From Paradesertivirga mongoliensis (GTDB taxonomy: Bacteria; Bacteroidota; Bacteroidia; Sphingobacteriales; Sphingobacteriaceae), in the NCBI RefSeq assembly GCF_024436395.1, contig NZ_JAFMZO010000001.1:752181-816180 (forward strand): 64,000 nt of DNA. Direction: 5' to 3'. How positions within the stretch are numbered: the stretch's first letter is position 1; the number at the start of each line of letters is the position of its first letter. A model generated the notes under the pieces. The model was not told the origin of the DNA. It was given only the letters and a program-made list of their open reading frames with translations, and did not search any database. The position numbers were made by a program, and so were the translations under genes. This document shows positions 25,269 through 34,411 of this stretch, one piece after another.

Positions 25269-26981
25269 CTATTTGATGTCTGCATTGGCAGAGAATCCGC
25301 CACCCGGTTTGCCAATGGATTTATAAGAACCGCTGCCTTGTAATATTGCGGATAAAGTTGTTTTATTCCCAAGTACATTATAAGCCGATTTCAAATCTTC
25401 ATCATAAATAAAAGCGTTTTCAAGACGTCCTTTCTGAAAATAATAGCGGCTGATGATTTCGTTTTCGAGCAATCTGCGAATCTCTTCCTTAAATTGCGTA
25501 AGATCGTTTTTCTTGCTTACAGATACTTTATTTTTAAGGGATTCAAACTCCGATTTTATCTCTGTCATCTTCTTTTCTTTTTCAGCTTCGGCTTTCAGGT
25601 CGTTAAGCAACTTTTCGGTGCGGGTACTGTAATTATAGTCTTTATCCGACAGGTAGTTCACAAATTCAGCATATTCCGCATCCGATAGTTTGAATGTTTT
25701 AGGATTAGCGATGCTGGCTTTTTGTTTCCTGTAAAGAGTAGCGTAATCGAATATTAGAAAACGGCTCAGCAGAGTTTGGCTTATCGGACTAAGCTTCACA
25801 GCCGGAACAGCAATATCCGGATAAATCCCGCTGCCGTCGTAAACCGAGCGGTTGCCTTTGGTTTTATATTCAGTAATCAGGCTGTCGGCTACTTTTTCTA
25901 CCGTCCCGTCTGCCGTCCTGTGGGTATAATCCAGCGCCTGGATGCATCTTCCGGAGGGGGTGTAATATTTTGCCACCGTTACTTTCACCAGGCTGTTGTA
26001 TGGCAGGTTAAAAGTTTGCTGCACCAATCCCTTACCGTAGCTGCGCTGGCCAATAATTACTGCCCGGTCTAAATCCTGTAAAGAACCTGCAACAATTTCG
26101 GACGCCGAAGCCGCCCGGTTGTTAATCAGAACCACCAGCGGAGTGTTAGGTGCCAGAGGCTGATTTTGCGTTTTATATGGAATGGTTTTTTCCCTGTTCT
26201 TTCCTTTCTGGGTTACTACGGTAACATTGGGATCGACAAACAAATTCACAATTTTGACGGCTTCCTGTAAAATCCCTCCACCGTTCGAGCGTAAGTCAAG
26301 AATAATGCCCGAGGGGTTGTTTTTCTGCAGATTCACCAGAGCGTCCTGCACTTCTCTGGCCGAATTTTCTAAAAACTTATCGAGTTTGATATACCCTATG
26401 TTGTTATTCATCATCGCCGAATAACTTACATTAGGTTGTGTAATCTCATCCCGGTTAAGGCTTTTAGTGATAGTTTCACCGTAACGTTTAAGAGTAAGTT
26501 TTAAAGGAGTGCTTTTAGGGCCTTTTAGCAGAGTGCTTACCTGGTCGTAAGGCTTGCCTTTGATAGAGATCCCGTTAATTTCTAAAACCTCGTCGCCGGC
26601 TCTGATATCGGCTTTCTGCGCCGGAAAACCTTCGAGCGTTTCAGAAATGATCGTCCGGCCCTCGCGGGTGTGTGTAAGCGTTCCAATACCACCGTACTGG
26701 GTGCTTACGTATTTCATTTTATAATCTTCAATTTCACTTTCGGGTACAAATTCTGTATATGGATCAAGGCTGGCCAGCATGGCCTCGATGCCCGTTTCCA
26801 TGAGTTGAGAAGAATTGACTTCATCTACATAGCTAATGTTGAGTTCTTTGTAAAGGGATGAAAAAATTTCTAAGTTTTTAGAGGCTTGAAACAGGTCTTC
26901 GCGGAAAGAAAAAGAGAGGATACCTGTAAAGACCAGAACCGGTACAACCAGTTTTTTTAAAGATGTTTTCAACCTCAGCAT
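25269..26981 (-). CDS. S41-family carboxyl-terminal processing peptidase
   Basis: The likely start is ATG 26981 (MLRLKTSLKKLVVPVLVF), giving a 570-residue protein with an N-terminal signal or anchor helix; the frame opens 17 codons earlier. A PDZ domain covers about residues 85-180 (GIGTLTHTREGRTII, then AGDEVLEINGISIKG). The peptidase core follows, with LDLRSNGGGILQEAV, the catalytic Ser in NNRAASASEIVAGSL and the Lys of QRSYGKGLVQQTF. A helical C-terminal extension rich in Lys and Glu closes the protein. Such Tsp/CtpA proteases act in the periplasm on C-termini of envelope proteins. Expressed alone or with the small membrane gene downstream. Confidence 0.9.
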   Translation of the reverse strand: MLRLKTSLKKLVVPVLVFTGILSFSFREDLFQASKNLEIFSSLYKELNISYVDEVNSSQLMETGIEAMLASLDPYTEFVPESEIEDYKMKYVSTQYGGIGTLTHTREGRTIISETLEGFPAQKADIRAGDEVLEINGISIKGKPYDQVSTLLKGPKSTPLKLTLKRYGETITKSLNRDEITQPNVSYSAMMNNNIGYIKLDKFLENSAREVQDALVNLQKNNPSGIILDLRSNGGGILQEAVKIVNLFVDPNVTVVTQKGKNREKTIPYKTQNQPLAPNTPLVVLINNRAASASEIVAGSLQDLDRAVIIGQRSYGKGLVQQTFNLPYNSLVKVTVAKYYTPSGRCIQALDYTHRTADGTVEKVADSLITEYKTKGNRSVYDGSGIYPDIAVPAVKLSPISQTLLSRFLIFDYATLYRKQKASIANPKTFKLSDAEYAEFVNYLSDKDYNYSTRTEKLLNDLKAEAEKEKKMTEIKSEFESLKNKVSVSKKNDLTQFKEEIRRLLENEIISRYYFQKGRLENAFIYDEDLKSAYNVLGNKTTLSAILQGSGSYKSIGKPGGGFSANADIK

Positions 26982-27144
26982 AGCTATAAAATTAATTAAA
27001 TATATAACGCAGTATCTCTCAAAAAGATACACCGATCACATCAGGTAGATTTTCACAATCGGGGGAATGCCTTTTAAACGGCCTCAGACCTAAAAGTAAT
27101 ATAATTGCTTAGAAATAAAAAAGATTTGGGGGGTATTTTTAATG

Positions 27145-27360
27145 TTACAGCCTGTTATTATCCAGGTTAGCCAGGCCTTTTTTAAGTGTAAAAACCACAT
27201 ACTCCCGGTTGCGTTTTAAACGCGACATCAGTCGCTCAATCAGTTCATCTTCCTGCCCCGGCGTATAGGCCAGATCCTCTTCACTCAGCTCGCGATATTT
27301 ACGTTCTACTTTCAGTTTAAGCTTTTGCCATTCTTCTTTACTGATAGTTATCTCTGCCAT
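27145..27360 (-). CDS. CsbD-like small stress protein
   Basis: A 71-residue, highly charged protein. The arrangement W..LK.KVERKYRELSEEDLAY....EDELIERL resembles the CsbD family of small general-stress proteins, in which a K.K..Y..L...DL....G.EDEL pattern recurs. The last 20 residues (VVFTLKKGLANLDNNRL) differ from most members. A -7-type box lies just upstream. Function of the family is unknown. Confidence 0.6.
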   Translation of the reverse strand: MAEITISKEEWQKLKLKVERKYRELSEEDLAYTPGQEDELIERLMSRLKRNREYVVFTLKKGLANLDNNRL

Positions 27361-27376
27361 AATTTTTTCTGTGTTA

Positions 27377-27384
27377 CAAAAGTA
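27377..27384 (-). promoter_or_regulatory. Bacteroidota -7 box (TACTTTTG) for the CsbD-like gene
   Basis: TACTTTTG on the minus strand fits TAnnTTTG and lies 16 bases before the ATG. The expected -33 position shows only a weak TTGT, so the assignment rests on one box. Confidence 0.4.
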
Positions 27385-27474
27385 TAAATTTAAACGTCTT
27401 CTCTAAACAAGGATTAACAGGCAACATTTCTGTAAACAGAATGTTATTCTTAAACACACACAAAATAAATCAGT

Positions 27475-28062
27475 ATGAAACGAATTGCACTATCAGGTCT
27501 GTTATTGCTGGCAAGCGTAACAACCTTTGCCCAGTTTACGCTGGGTTTAAAAACAGGCGTCAACCTGGCAACTCTAAAAGGTGATGTAGGCGACGAAAGT
27601 AACCGTTTGGGGTATCAGGCCGGTGCCTGGGCCCGTTTCGGCGGAGCAGGCTTTTACCTGCAACCCGAAGTTTATTTAGGAAGTAAAGGCGGCGAGTTTG
27701 GCTCGATTAACCAGGACGGTACTACGTATCACGGCGAAGGGAAAGTAAATTTCACAACGCTTGATATTCCCGTGCTGCTGGGTAACAAGTTTGGCTTCGA
27801 CAAACTAAACTTCCGGATCATGGCCGGCCCGGTGATCTCCTTTGTGCTTGATAAGAGCGCTAAAGAGAATTTTGAGGTAGCTACAGATTTTAACAATTAC
27901 AAAGACCAGACTATCGGACTGCAAACCGGTGCGGGCGTAGACCTCGGCAATATATCGGTAGACCTACGCTACGAAAAAGGATTGTCTAATATTAATAAAA
28001 GCGGGCAGTATGATCAGAAGCAGAACTTATGGCACTTGAGTTTAGGGTATAAGTTGTTTTAG
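27475..28062 (+). CDS. Outer-membrane beta-barrel protein (PorT/OMP_b-brl type)
   Basis: A 195-residue protein with a clear signal peptide ending ...VTTFA-QF. The mature part is made of alternating strands and short turns (FTLGLKTGVNLATLKGD, GAWARFGGAGFYLQPEVYL, LNFRIMAGPVISFVLD) and ends in an aromatic residue (HLSLGYKLF), the insertion signal of outer-membrane barrels. It fits the eight-stranded PorT-like family common in this phylum. A strong terminator follows 29 bases after the stop, so it is probably monocistronic. It is divergent from the CsbD-like gene. No ligand can be predicted. Confidence 0.8.
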   Translation: MKRIALSGLLLLASVTTFAQFTLGLKTGVNLATLKGDVGDESNRLGYQAGAWARFGGAGFYLQPEVYLGSKGGEFGSINQDGTTYHGEGKVNFTTLDIPVLLGNKFGFDKLNFRIMAGPVISFVLDKSAKENFEVATDFNNYKDQTIGLQTGAGVDLGNISVDLRYEKGLSNINKSGQYDQKQNLWHLSLGYKLF

Positions 28063-28090
28063 GCAGGCACCTAATCTTAAGAATACCTAG

Positions 28091-28122
28091 AGCCACTGAT
28101 GATTAACATCGGTGGCTTTTTT
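28091..28122 (+). terminator. Rho-independent terminator after the beta-barrel gene
   Basis: An 11-bp stem with one G-T pair (AGCCACTGATG/CATCGGTGGCT) around ATTAA is followed by a run of Ts. It lies 29 bases after the stop codon. Confidence 0.9.
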
Positions 28123-28191
28123 ATGGGCGGTCGGACGGGCTTTCCGACCTCTGGTCGGATTAAAAAAATGATAACTTTAAAAAAAATACCC

Positions 28192-28293
28192 ATGAAAAAC
28201 CGATCAAAGTTCCTTTGGCCAATCATCGTATTAATAGTAGCTGCTTTTTTGTTTTTTAGTTTTGGCTCCGACCTTGCCAGAGCATTCCACTAG
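28192..28293 (+). CDS. Possible 33-residue membrane peptide
   Basis: From ATG 28192 the frame encodes three basic residues, a single hydrophobic helix (FLWPIIVLIVAAFLFFSF) and a short polar end (GSDLARAFH). The longer frame starting at 28099 begins inside a terminator stem and can be dismissed. The helix with positive-inside charge looks like a genuine small membrane peptide, but there is no homology I can name. Confidence 0.35.
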   Translation: MKNRSKFLWPIIVLIVAAFLFFSFGSDLARAFH

Positions 28294-28439
28294 GCATTGC
28301 AGCGCTCTTAAAGGGAAAGAGAATAGTCATTCACTGCAATGATATGCGACCACTTTGGTCAGGACCAGGGTTATGGAAGCCTTCACTGTAAATAGGGAAC
28401 GCAGGATCCTCTTTGAGAGACCCTGCTGGGACTTGTTTA

Positions 28440-28703
28440 CTATTCCGTATCGCCAATTTCTCCATCACTCTGATTGTACTCCTCGATGAGTCTTAATGCC
28501 TGCTCCTGATTGTCGCTTGATACAATAACCTTTACTGCATTGACGCCCCCGGCAGAAATTACCCAGGGTTCGATGGTTCCCATTAGTTCGTTCTGTAAAA
28601 CGGCCTCAATCTGGTTGGCCTCAAGTACGTTTTGAATCATCGTTGCTTGCCAGGGTTCTCCGGCAAATACTTCTACTAGCTTGATGTCGTCGTGATTTTC
28701 CAT
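28440..28703 (-). CDS. DUF2007-domain protein
   Basis: An 87-residue acidic cytoplasmic protein. KLVEVFAGEPWQATMIQNVL followed by a strand with NQIEAVLQNE and then VKVIVSSDNQEQALRLIEEY fits the DUF2007 domain, a small alpha/beta fold resembling PII-type signalling proteins whose role is not established. It is the first gene downstream of the M16 peptidase on the same strand, 74 bases from its stop. The acidic tail (NQSDGEIGDTE) is typical of the family in this phylum. Confidence 0.75.
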   Translation of the reverse strand: MENHDDIKLVEVFAGEPWQATMIQNVLEANQIEAVLQNELMGTIEPWVISAGGVNAVKVIVSSDNQEQALRLIEEYNQSDGEIGDTE

Positions 28704-28777
28704 GTTTGTTTTTTAAGGTGAGATAGTATGTGGAAATAAGAGGCCACCTTTTCGGCGGTAGCCCCTAATAATTGTTC

Positions 28778-31603
28778 TTATTTCTTTTCCGGTAACAAAA
28801 TAAACTTAATCAGATTCTTGCCACTTAAGTATTTATTCGCAGCATCTTTCAAAGTAGCCGGTGTGATTTTCTTTAGCGATTCAAGATAGGTGAGCACCTG
28901 TGTCGGAGAATCGTTGTTCTGATACTGACCGCCGAGGTATCCCAGCCAGAATCCGTTTTGCTTTAATTGGGTCTCGGTACTGCGGGTTTCTTCGGCTATA
29001 AACTTCTCGATATCGCCAGCAGCAGCGCCTTTTGTCTTCACTTTGTTTATTTCATCCAGGGTAGCCGCTACCAGTTTATCAATATTTTCGGGCGCACAGC
29101 CAAAAGAGACTGTGAATGAATATCGGTTCCGTGGATATTTTGAATAGCCCATACGTGCTCCCGGACTGTACACGCCGCTTTCTTCTTCGCGTAAGCGTTC
29201 AATCAGTTTTATCTGAAGCACTTCGCCCAGTGCATCTAACTGGTTGTTGTTATCCTCGTTATAGACATAATCCCCGCTAAATACCAGTCGTACGGTTGCT
29301 TTCGGTTCCTGCCCTTTAAAAACGGTCTTGGTTAGAGTTCCGGCAGGCGGTACGATACCCAGGTCTTTAGCTGCTTCTACTCTTTTATTAGTAGGTAGTG
29401 CGCCGAGATATTGTTCCAGCAATGGCTTAATCTCTTCGTTTTTAAAGCTACCTACAAAAGTGAAGGTAAAGTCGCCGGCGTCAGCAAAACGTTCTTCATA
29501 AATATCAAATGCACGATCGAGCTTCACCTGCTCCAGTTTGGCTAAAGTAGGACCGGTACGCCGGATGTTGTAATTCCCAAGTACAGCCGAAACGGTATCG
29601 GCAAATACACTGTTGGGGTCTGAGCTTCTGTTAGCCAGGATACCTTTTTGCTGCGCAATCATGGCCTGGAACATTTCGGCATCTTTTCGCGGCGCAGTAA
29701 AATATAAATACGTTAACTGTAATGCCGTCTCCAGGTCTTTTGGTGCAGCAGAACCACTGATACCTTCGCTGCGTTCTGCAATATAAGGGCTCACCGAAAC
29801 CCGTTTCCCGGTTAATAATTTGGGTAGCTGTATCGAGTTAAATTCTCCAACGCCACCACGGGTAACTATTGCCGAAGCGTAAGAAGCCGACTGAAAATCC
29901 GCATCGGGATACAGGGATGTTCCTCCGGGGCTAAACGCGCTGAAAATGATCTCATCATTTTTAAAATCCGTAGGCCTTAGCACCACTTTAACGCCGTTGC
30001 TCAGGGTTAACTCGGTTACCCCTATCGCATCAATCTTCTTTTCTGCAACAACATTTCCGGCTGTTGGCTTTGTTGCAAGCAGAGGTTTATCCGACACCTG
30101 ATCAACATAAGCCGTAAGTTTATCGTTTTTAACATCTGCAATCCATTGGTTAACGGTTGCTTCGGATGGAAGTGTTGCGGCTTCCTTCTCAGGAGCCATA
30201 ATCAACACATCGCGATTAGAATCTACCAGGTATTTTTTGGCTAAGGCATTTACCTCGTCCAGACTTATTCCCGGCGCAACATCTTTTGCAAAAGCGTATT
30301 CGTAGGCGATGCCGGGACTGGCTTCGCCATCAAGAAACAAGCGTACGTATTCCTGAACATAATTCTCCGACGAAGTTTTATCCCGCTCTTTAAACGCTGC
30401 TTCCATCGAAGTTAAGTACGACTGCCTGGCCCTGTCGAGTTCTGTTTGGGTAAAGCCGAATAGCTTAACCCGCTCTGTTTCTGCAAGTGCTGCTTTTAAT
30501 CCTTTTTCAAGTTCACCGGGCTTGGCATAAACTACCGTTGAGGCCACATCTAATCCCGCAAGGAAACCGCCAATACTGCTTCCCGCTTGCAGGAATGGTG
30601 GATTTGCCTGCTTCATCAACTCAGAGAAACGTGCACCGATCATTTGGTTGTATAGGTTGCGTATGGTGCTGTTTCTTAAATCGTTGGTTGTTTTAAGTTT
30701 CGTTTCCGGATGCTTGATTAGCACCTGGGCAACGGTGTAGGGGAATTCTTTATCCGTAACCGCGATAAACTGGTTTTTATTTAACAGCGGGATCGAATAT
30801 TCGGTTCGCGGACGCGCGTCAGGAGATTTCTTCAAGTCAGAAAATTTTTCCTTTATCATTTGCTCCACCTCGCTCACATTGATATCACCTACAACAATGA
30901 GCGCCTGAAGCTCGGGGCGGTACCAGTCTGAATAAAACTGCTTCAAGGTTTCGTGGTTAAAGTTTTTAAGAACTTCTTCGGTGCCGATAGGCAAGCGGTT
31001 TGAATACCGCGAATTGTTTAAAAGCATCGGAAGGTATTTATTCTGCATCCGTTCTCCGGCTCCTTTACCTAAGCGTTTTTCTTCCAGAACAACTCCTCGT
31101 TCCTTTTCGATTTCGGCCGAATCGAGGCTCGCATCCTGAGCCCAGTCGCGCATAATTTGCAAGCCGTTTTTGAATAGTTCCGGATTATCGGTAGGGATAG
31201 GAAGCTGATAGACTGTTTCATCGAAACTGGTGTATGCGTTTAAATCAGCCCCGAAGCGGATACCTGACTTTTGCAGATAATCTACCAGTTTATTCTTCGG
31301 GAAATTCCTGGTGCCGTTAAAGCTCATATGCTCCATAAAATGTGCTAAGCCACGCTGGTCGTCGTTTTCGAGAATAGAGCCGACCTTAACCGCCAGATAT
31401 AATTGAGCCCGGTTTTTGGGTTCGGTATTGCGGCGAATATAATAGGTAAAGCCGTTGGCCAGCTTGCCTGTTTTTATCGCTGTATCAAGCGGCAGTGTCG
31501 CAGCTTCGGCAGGTTTGGAGGCAACTGCGGTGGTTGGGGTTTTGACGGCACAACCCATACTCAGAGTTAAGCCGGCAAGAAATAGAATAACGGTAGGTTT
31601 CAT
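28778..31603 (-). CDS. M16-family zinc metallopeptidase (pitrilysin-like lipoprotein)
   Basis: A 941-residue protein with a lipoprotein signal (LTLSMGCAV, Cys near residue 18). The inverted zinc motif HFMEH is near residue 90, inside RGLAHFMEHMSFNG, with the third ligand Glu expected in the EKERGVVLEE region. Two M16 halves follow: residues 40-480 carry the zinc site and the second half (from about 520) is the inactive clam-shell partner. It is the full-length duplicated form common in Bacteroidota, attached to the outer or inner membrane through lipid. Likely role is degrading small peptides in the envelope. Confidence 0.9.
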   Translation of the reverse strand: MKPTVILFLAGLTLSMGCAVKTPTTAVASKPAEAATLPLDTAIKTGKLANGFTYYIRRNTEPKNRAQLYLAVKVGSILENDDQRGLAHFMEHMSFNGTRNFPKNKLVDYLQKSGIRFGADLNAYTSFDETVYQLPIPTDNPELFKNGLQIMRDWAQDASLDSAEIEKERGVVLEEKRLGKGAGERMQNKYLPMLLNNSRYSNRLPIGTEEVLKNFNHETLKQFYSDWYRPELQALIVVGDINVSEVEQMIKEKFSDLKKSPDARPRTEYSIPLLNKNQFIAVTDKEFPYTVAQVLIKHPETKLKTTNDLRNSTIRNLYNQMIGARFSELMKQANPPFLQAGSSIGGFLAGLDVASTVVYAKPGELEKGLKAALAETERVKLFGFTQTELDRARQSYLTSMEAAFKERDKTSSENYVQEYVRLFLDGEASPGIAYEYAFAKDVAPGISLDEVNALAKKYLVDSNRDVLIMAPEKEAATLPSEATVNQWIADVKNDKLTAYVDQVSDKPLLATKPTAGNVVAEKKIDAIGVTELTLSNGVKVVLRPTDFKNDEIIFSAFSPGGTSLYPDADFQSASYASAIVTRGGVGEFNSIQLPKLLTGKRVSVSPYIAERSEGISGSAAPKDLETALQLTYLYFTAPRKDAEMFQAMIAQQKGILANRSSDPNSVFADTVSAVLGNYNIRRTGPTLAKLEQVKLDRAFDIYEERFADAGDFTFTFVGSFKNEEIKPLLEQYLGALPTNKRVEAAKDLGIVPPAGTLTKTVFKGQEPKATVRLVFSGDYVYNEDNNNQLDALGEVLQIKLIERLREEESGVYSPGARMGYSKYPRNRYSFTVSFGCAPENIDKLVAATLDEINKVKTKGAAAGDIEKFIAEETRSTETQLKQNGFWLGYLGGQYQNNDSPTQVLTYLESLKKITPATLKDAANKYLSGKNLIKFILLPEKK

Positions 31604-31657
31604 AATAATTTGATGGCGTTTGGATAAATATGTTTCAAAATAGATAAAATTTCCAGG

Positions 31658-32812
31658 TTAGACTTTAATAATGATTTTTCGTTTATACATCCACCATAAA
31701 ATGATCAGCCAGAACAGCACGAAACTGAGCGCCCATGCCAGTGATGCGTTGAGTGGGGAAAAGTTTGGTGTAAAGTACGACTGGAACAGCCACGTTTTCA
31801 GACTCACTTCCTGTCCTTCCGCATTATCCACTTTTATAAAGTTGAATAATTTGGCCATAATGGTCGACAGGAAATATACAGTGATCGCATTTACACCGTA
31901 GACCACAAAAGGAAGTGTAAACCCGCGGTAGTTCTTCAGGTCGATGATCCAATAAAGGGTTCCAAGAAACATTAAGGCTAAACCGCTGGTGAAAAGCACA
32001 TAAGAACTTGTCCATAGCGATTTATTTAAAGGGAAGGATAAATTCCAGATCAGGCCGGCAATTAGTGCAATAATTCCTGTCAGCAGCATAAAGAGAATTC
32101 TTTTGTTTGGCTCTATCTCCTTCCTGCGCAGCCATATCCCGGTTAAGGTGCCTGAAATTCCGCTGGCAATAGCAGGCAGAGTGCTTAAAACTCCCTCGGG
32201 ATCCCAGGTGCGTGAGAGTTTCCAGAGGTGGTTTTCGGTAAGAAGTGTGCGGTCTAACCAGGCTGCAAGACTGGTTTCTTTTTCCAGGTTTGGAGCCACT
32301 CCGCCCGGAACTGGAACCAATGTGAGCAAGGCCCAGTAAGCGATCAGAATTAAAACAAAAGTGGCGACCTGGGTTTTTACACCGGTTTTGTAAAATAATA
32401 TGGCGCAAAACAAAAATACCAGTCCGATGCGCTGCAAAACTCCCGGAATGCGAAGAGTGCTAAAGCTTTTTACCGGATCAACAAAGACATCGGGAAAAAG
32501 AGCGAGGATGATACCGAGGGCAAATAATATAGCCGAGCGCCGGATTATGGAAATGATGATGTCTTTGCTAGCTACCTCATTTGCCTTTTTTGTTCCCAGC
32601 GAAAAAGCGATCGAAACCCCTACGATAAATAAGAAAAAGGGAAAGATGAGGTCGGTTGGAGTGCAGCCATGCCATTCGGCATGTTTTAATGGAGCATAGA
32701 TATTTCCCCAGTCGCCTGGATTATTCACCAGGATCATTGCTGCCACCGTCAATCCCCTGAAAACGTCAAGAGAAAGTAATCGCGAATTGGCTGGCGAGAT
32801 GTTTTCTTTCAT
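31658..32812 (-). CDS. DUF5009 / NagX-like acyltransferase-family membrane protein
   Basis: A 384-residue polytopic protein. RLLSLDVFRGLTVAAMILV, then NPGDW and a HGCTPTDLIFPFFLFIVGVS stretch are the signature of the family that includes the heparan-alpha-glucosaminide N-acetyltransferase fold and bacterial NagX. The C-terminus is basic (WWMYKRKIIIKV). NagX genes occur with amino-sugar uptake genes, and here the divergent neighbour is anmK, which supports a role in handling peptidoglycan-derived amino sugars at the inner membrane. Whether it acetylates or transports is unknown. Confidence 0.75.
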   Translation of the reverse strand: MKENISPANSRLLSLDVFRGLTVAAMILVNNPGDWGNIYAPLKHAEWHGCTPTDLIFPFFLFIVGVSIAFSLGTKKANEVASKDIIISIIRRSAILFALGIILALFPDVFVDPVKSFSTLRIPGVLQRIGLVFLFCAILFYKTGVKTQVATFVLILIAYWALLTLVPVPGGVAPNLEKETSLAAWLDRTLLTENHLWKLSRTWDPEGVLSTLPAIASGISGTLTGIWLRRKEIEPNKRILFMLLTGIIALIAGLIWNLSFPLNKSLWTSSYVLFTSGLALMFLGTLYWIIDLKNYRGFTLPFVVYGVNAITVYFLSTIMAKLFNFIKVDNAEGQEVSLKTWLFQSYFTPNFSPLNASLAWALSFVLFWLIILWWMYKRKIIIKV

Positions 32813-32879
32813 AAGATAAATAAGTATAAATGTGTGATATTAGCTTTATTCACCATTGATAAATCAATTTACAATTAAA

Positions 32880-34061
32880 ATGAATGAATTCTTAATTCGC
32901 CTCGCAAATTTATACAAGAAGGAATCACGCCTGATTATCGGTTTAATGTCGGGCACTTCGCTTGACGGGTTAGATATCGCCTTGTGCAAAATCAGCGGAA
33001 GCGGATTACAGACTAAGGCCGAGATTCTGGAGTTTGAAACCTTGCCTTATACGGATGATTTTAAAGAGGATGTACGAACCGTCTTCTCCAGGCGACAGAC
33101 AGATCTGGAGAAGGTAACCTTGTTGAATGCTAAAATCGGAACCTTGCATGCTGATCAGATTAATCTTTTTTTACAGAAACATCATCTTTCGAAGAATGAC
33201 ATTGATTGTATTGCCAGCCATGGACAAACCATTTATCACGCTCCGAAGCGGCAGCACCAGTTAGCCGATTACCCTAATGGTACTTTACAGATAGGCGATG
33301 CAGATCATATTGCGGTGAGAACCGGAATAATTACGCTTAGCGATTTCAGACAAAAACATATTGCCGCTGGTGGCGAAGGAGCCCCTTTGGCGCTTTACGG
33401 CGATTATATTCTTTTTTCTTCGGATGCTGAGAACAGAGTGTTGCTTAATATCGGAGGCATTTCCAACTTCAGCTGGTTACCCCGGCCAGCGAGCATGAAG
33501 CCGGTGGTGTGCACGGATGCTGGCCCCGGAAATACATTAATTGATGCACTTTGCAAAATGTACTTTCACACTTCGTATGACAGCAATGGCGATATTGCCC
33601 GTAGCGGGACAGTAAACGAAAAGTTATTAGCCAAGATGCTCGAACATCCCTTTTTTATGGAATCTCTACCGAAAACTACCGGTCCCGAAGTGTTTAATTT
33701 GAGTGTCATAGACCAGGCTTTTGATAAAGAAGAACTTAGCAAGATCAGTAAGAATGATTTGCTGAGTACGGCTACTCAGTTTACTGCTGTAGCTACTGCC
33801 AATGCGATTAAGGCGGTGGCAGGAGATGAGCCCTTTGGATTATATGTAAGCGGAGGCGGAGCGAATAACACATTTTTAATGGAGAAGATATCTGAGCAGT
33901 TACATGCCGAAGCGCGGCACATGGATGAACTTGGAGTTGCCGGCGACGCAAAAGAAGCTCTATTGTTTGCCCTGCTTGCCAATGAAACTATCTGTGGATC
34001 TGCATTACAGACTAACGCCGGACCGCAGGTGACCATGGGAAAAATCTCTTTACCCGAGTAA
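32880..34061 (+). CDS. anmK: Anhydro-N-acetylmuramic acid kinase
   Basis: From ATG 32880 (MNEFLIRLANLYKKE) it is 393 residues; an ATG eight codons earlier also opens the frame. The ATP and sugar-binding parts are plain: LIIGLMSGTSLDGLDIAL at residues 20-37, ASHGQTIYHAP, GGEGAPLALYGDYIL, NIGGISNFSW, DAGPGNTLIDAL and LYVSGGGANNTFLMEKI. The enzyme opens 1,6-anhydro-MurNAc and phosphorylates it to MurNAc-6-phosphate during cell-wall recycling in the cytoplasm. It is transcribed away from the DUF5009 gene. The next step, an etherase (MurQ), is not in the window. Confidence 0.95.
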   Translation: MNEFLIRLANLYKKESRLIIGLMSGTSLDGLDIALCKISGSGLQTKAEILEFETLPYTDDFKEDVRTVFSRRQTDLEKVTLLNAKIGTLHADQINLFLQKHHLSKNDIDCIASHGQTIYHAPKRQHQLADYPNGTLQIGDADHIAVRTGIITLSDFRQKHIAAGGEGAPLALYGDYILFSSDAENRVLLNIGGISNFSWLPRPASMKPVVCTDAGPGNTLIDALCKMYFHTSYDSNGDIARSGTVNEKLLAKMLEHPFFMESLPKTTGPEVFNLSVIDQAFDKEELSKISKNDLLSTATQFTAVATANAIKAVAGDEPFGLYVSGGGANNTFLMEKISEQLHAEARHMDELGVAGDAKEALLFALLANETICGSALQTNAGPQVTMGKISLPE

Positions 34062-34411
34062 TCAGCGCTCACCTATGCGGAAGTTTATTAATTGAAAAAA
34101 ACGGGAACTATTCAAAAATCGATTCGTACAAAACACAACGAATTGAAAAAAGCACACACCGATTAAACTTATTCACCGTTTCAAAATCTAATTAGTATGA
34201 TTCTATTTTCATCTACAAAAGACTCGAAAGCGCAGATTGCATTGATCTTTAGCTGTTCGAAAAAGCAACCTGCTAACTGGAATATCAGGTATACTTTTAT
34301 AAATTAAGGGGTTTAAAAAATTGAAAAGGCTTCGGCATTCACCTTGTGGTGAGTTTGTCGAAGCCTTTTTATTATATGGGGTAGGGAATTTACCCCCATG
34401 TTTGCAGGAGC
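34062..34411. other. Intergenic region between anmK and the TonB receptor
   Basis: About 350 bases of AT-rich sequence at the convergent ends of anmK and the TonB-dependent receptor. The only clear element is a terminator at 34324-34373. A 36-codon frame at 34197-34307 has no recognisable features. No RNA gene was seen. Confidence 0.5.
34324..34373. terminator. Rho-independent terminator between convergent genes
   Basis: The outer stem AAAAGGCTTCG/CGAAGCCTTTT encloses a smaller TTCACC/GGTGAG hairpin and is followed by T-rich sequence; A-rich sequence on the other side lets it work in both directions. Confidence 0.85.

Noticed and set aside
28099..28191. Extended start for the small membrane peptide
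   Set aside because: The ATG lies inside a strong terminator stem and the extension is low-complexity; only the shorter frame was kept.
28294..28439. Possible small RNA with CATTGCAG/CTGCAATG arms
   Set aside because: Arms are short and far apart, and no promoter or terminator frames them.
34197..34307. 36-codon frame between anmK and the terminator
   Set aside because: No signal, domain, ribosome site or homology visible; length expected by chance in AT-rich sequence.
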